Source: Clostridia bacterium
GTDB lineage: Bacteria; Bacillota; Clostridia; Oscillospirales; Acutalibacteraceae
DNA length: 12,466 bases
Assembly (NCBI GenBank): GCA_900759575.1
Contig: CAAEVU010000179.1
Coordinates: 1-12,466, forward strand
Reading direction: 5' to 3'
In this document: in pieces, positions 11,697 to 12,466 of the stretch
Numbering within the stretch: position 1 is the first letter of the stretch
How the letters are laid out: every line of letters starts with the position of its first letter
Notes under the pieces: generated by a model
Seen by the model: only the letters and a program-made list of their open reading frames with translations
What the model was told of the DNA's origin: nothing
The model's database searches: none
Translations under genes and position numbers: made by a program

Positions 11697-12466
11697 ATGC
11701 TTGATAGAGAGCCTGTATGGCATCCCGTTTGGAAACGTTTTCGTACAGATTGGTAAAGTTGGATACTTGGCTGAGTGTACCGATCAACGGCGCCTGGGCC
11801 AAAGGCGTGCCTTCCAGCTGGGCTTGGACCGCGTGGGCGATCCTGTCCGCGTAAATCACTTTGATGTCCCGGTTAAAGTAAGATTGAATCTCATCCGACA
11901 CAGGAGGGGTGATGTGAAGGCTGTTGTGCAGTTTTGCCAGCAGATGTTGGGCCAAGACCAGTTGTTCTTCCCGTTGGGAAATGAAGGAAGCTTTCACAGC
12001 CTGGAAAATTGCCTCTTTTATCTCTTGGGGAATGGGAAGCTTTTGAAACGCAGTGCCAAACCATTTGCTGTAGGGGGCGTACTCCTTGCAGTACAGGAAC
12101 GCCAGCCGCATCAGCCGTTCGGCAATGCGGGAGCACACCAGAATGGAGCCGATTTCATCGCCGGTGGTGGCGCATCGTTTTACAAATGCCTGTTCTTCAG
12201 CGGCCAGGTACCAGTTAGAAGCGATGAGGTACAGCCATACGTTTTTGGGGTAATAGGAAATGGATTGAAGCCGCTGTGCAACGTGAAATCCGTCCACATA
12301 AAATTCTCCCACTGCCAAAGTGAGCAGCCTGTTTTCCGAAAACGATAGCCATTCCACGTCGGAGATGTTTTCTAAATCGTGGGTGCCCAGATAAAAATCC
12401 AGGTATTCGTCCACAGTGTAGAGAAATCCCAGCGGGTCTACCTTTCCATCGGAAGAAGGGGAGGCA
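11695..12466 (-). CDS. DUF4037 domain protein, C-terminal part (5' end outside window)
   Basis: The frame is open from the right edge to TAA at 11697-11695, giving about 256 residues. The GTG at 12414 is not taken as a start, because the frame continues upstream with sensible sequence (KVDPLGFLYTVDEYLDFYLG). It carries features I associate with DUF4037: a FYVDGFHVAQRL segment, YYPKNVWLYLIASNWYLAAEEQAF, GDEIGSILVCSRIAERLMRLAFL and YAPYSKWFGTAFQKLP. Full members are usually 330-400 residues. Their missing N-terminus resembles a nucleotidyltransferase fold, which cannot be checked here. The biochemical role is not known. It is soluble, with no membrane segment visible. It converges on rubrerythrin and is insulated from it by paired terminators. 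Confidence 0.8.
   Translation of the reverse strand, partial: ASPSSDGKVDPLGFLYTVDEYLDFYLGTHDLENISDVEWLSFSENRLLTLAVGEFYVDGFHVAQRLQSISYYPKNVWLYLIASNWYLAAEEQAFVKRCATTGDEIGSILVCSRIAERLMRLAFLYCKEYAPYSKWFGTAFQKLPIPQEIKEAIFQAVKASFISQREEQLVLAQHLLAKLHNSLHITPPVSDEIQSYFNRDIKVIYADRIAHAVQAQLEGTPLAQAPLIGTLSQVSNFTNLYENVSKRDAIQALYQA

Overview
The window looks like a chromosomal housekeeping segment from an anaerobic Firmicute, most likely a Clostridia/Oscillospiraceae-type gut bacterium. This rests on moderate G+C, strong AGGAGG-like ribosome binding sites, short gene gaps, a reverse-type rubrerythrin, an aldo/keto reductase with two 4Fe-4S motifs, and a PerR-type Fur regulator. The taxonomic placement is an inference. 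I see no phage, insertion sequence, CRISPR array or defence island, and no complete novel system.

Left end (1-3070). The C-terminal part of a low-molecular-weight tyrosine phosphatase ends at 316 and is followed by a terminator. On the minus strand lies a two-gene unit: a TIM-barrel sugar isomerase/epimerase-like gene (877-1686), overlapping by 38 nt a 131-residue remnant of a D-2-hydroxyacid dehydrogenase (519-914) that lacks its NAD-binding domain. Upstream of these, also on the minus strand, is an aldo/keto reductase with two C-terminal Cys clusters (1891-3009), with its own promoter and terminator.

Middle (3071-7826, plus strand). A short region with divergent promoters and two dyads separates the reductase from a DUF3237 gene (TTG start at 3212). 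After it come an unrecognised 176-residue protein, phosphopentomutase deoB (nucleoside salvage), and the S1-domain RNA-binding protein Tex, closed by a strong terminator at 7792-7826.

Two tRNA genes, Thr(UGU) then Tyr(GUA), run on the minus strand from a near-consensus promoter (8182-8210) to a terminator that touches the encoded CCA of tRNA-Tyr. Divergent from them, a lipoprotein with an SH3b domain and a Ser/Thr-rich tail (8373-8906) precedes two adjacent single-unit TrkA/RCK potassium-transport regulators (8992-9615, 9632-10297); no TrkH pore gene is visible.

Right end (10298-12466). A PerR-type regulator (TTG start at 10428) has its own promoter and a candidate PerR box. It is followed by reverse rubrerythrin, a peroxide-detoxifying enzyme. 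Together they form a peroxide-sensing and peroxide-removal pair. Two back-to-back terminators separate rubrerythrin from a convergent DUF4037 gene that runs off the right edge.
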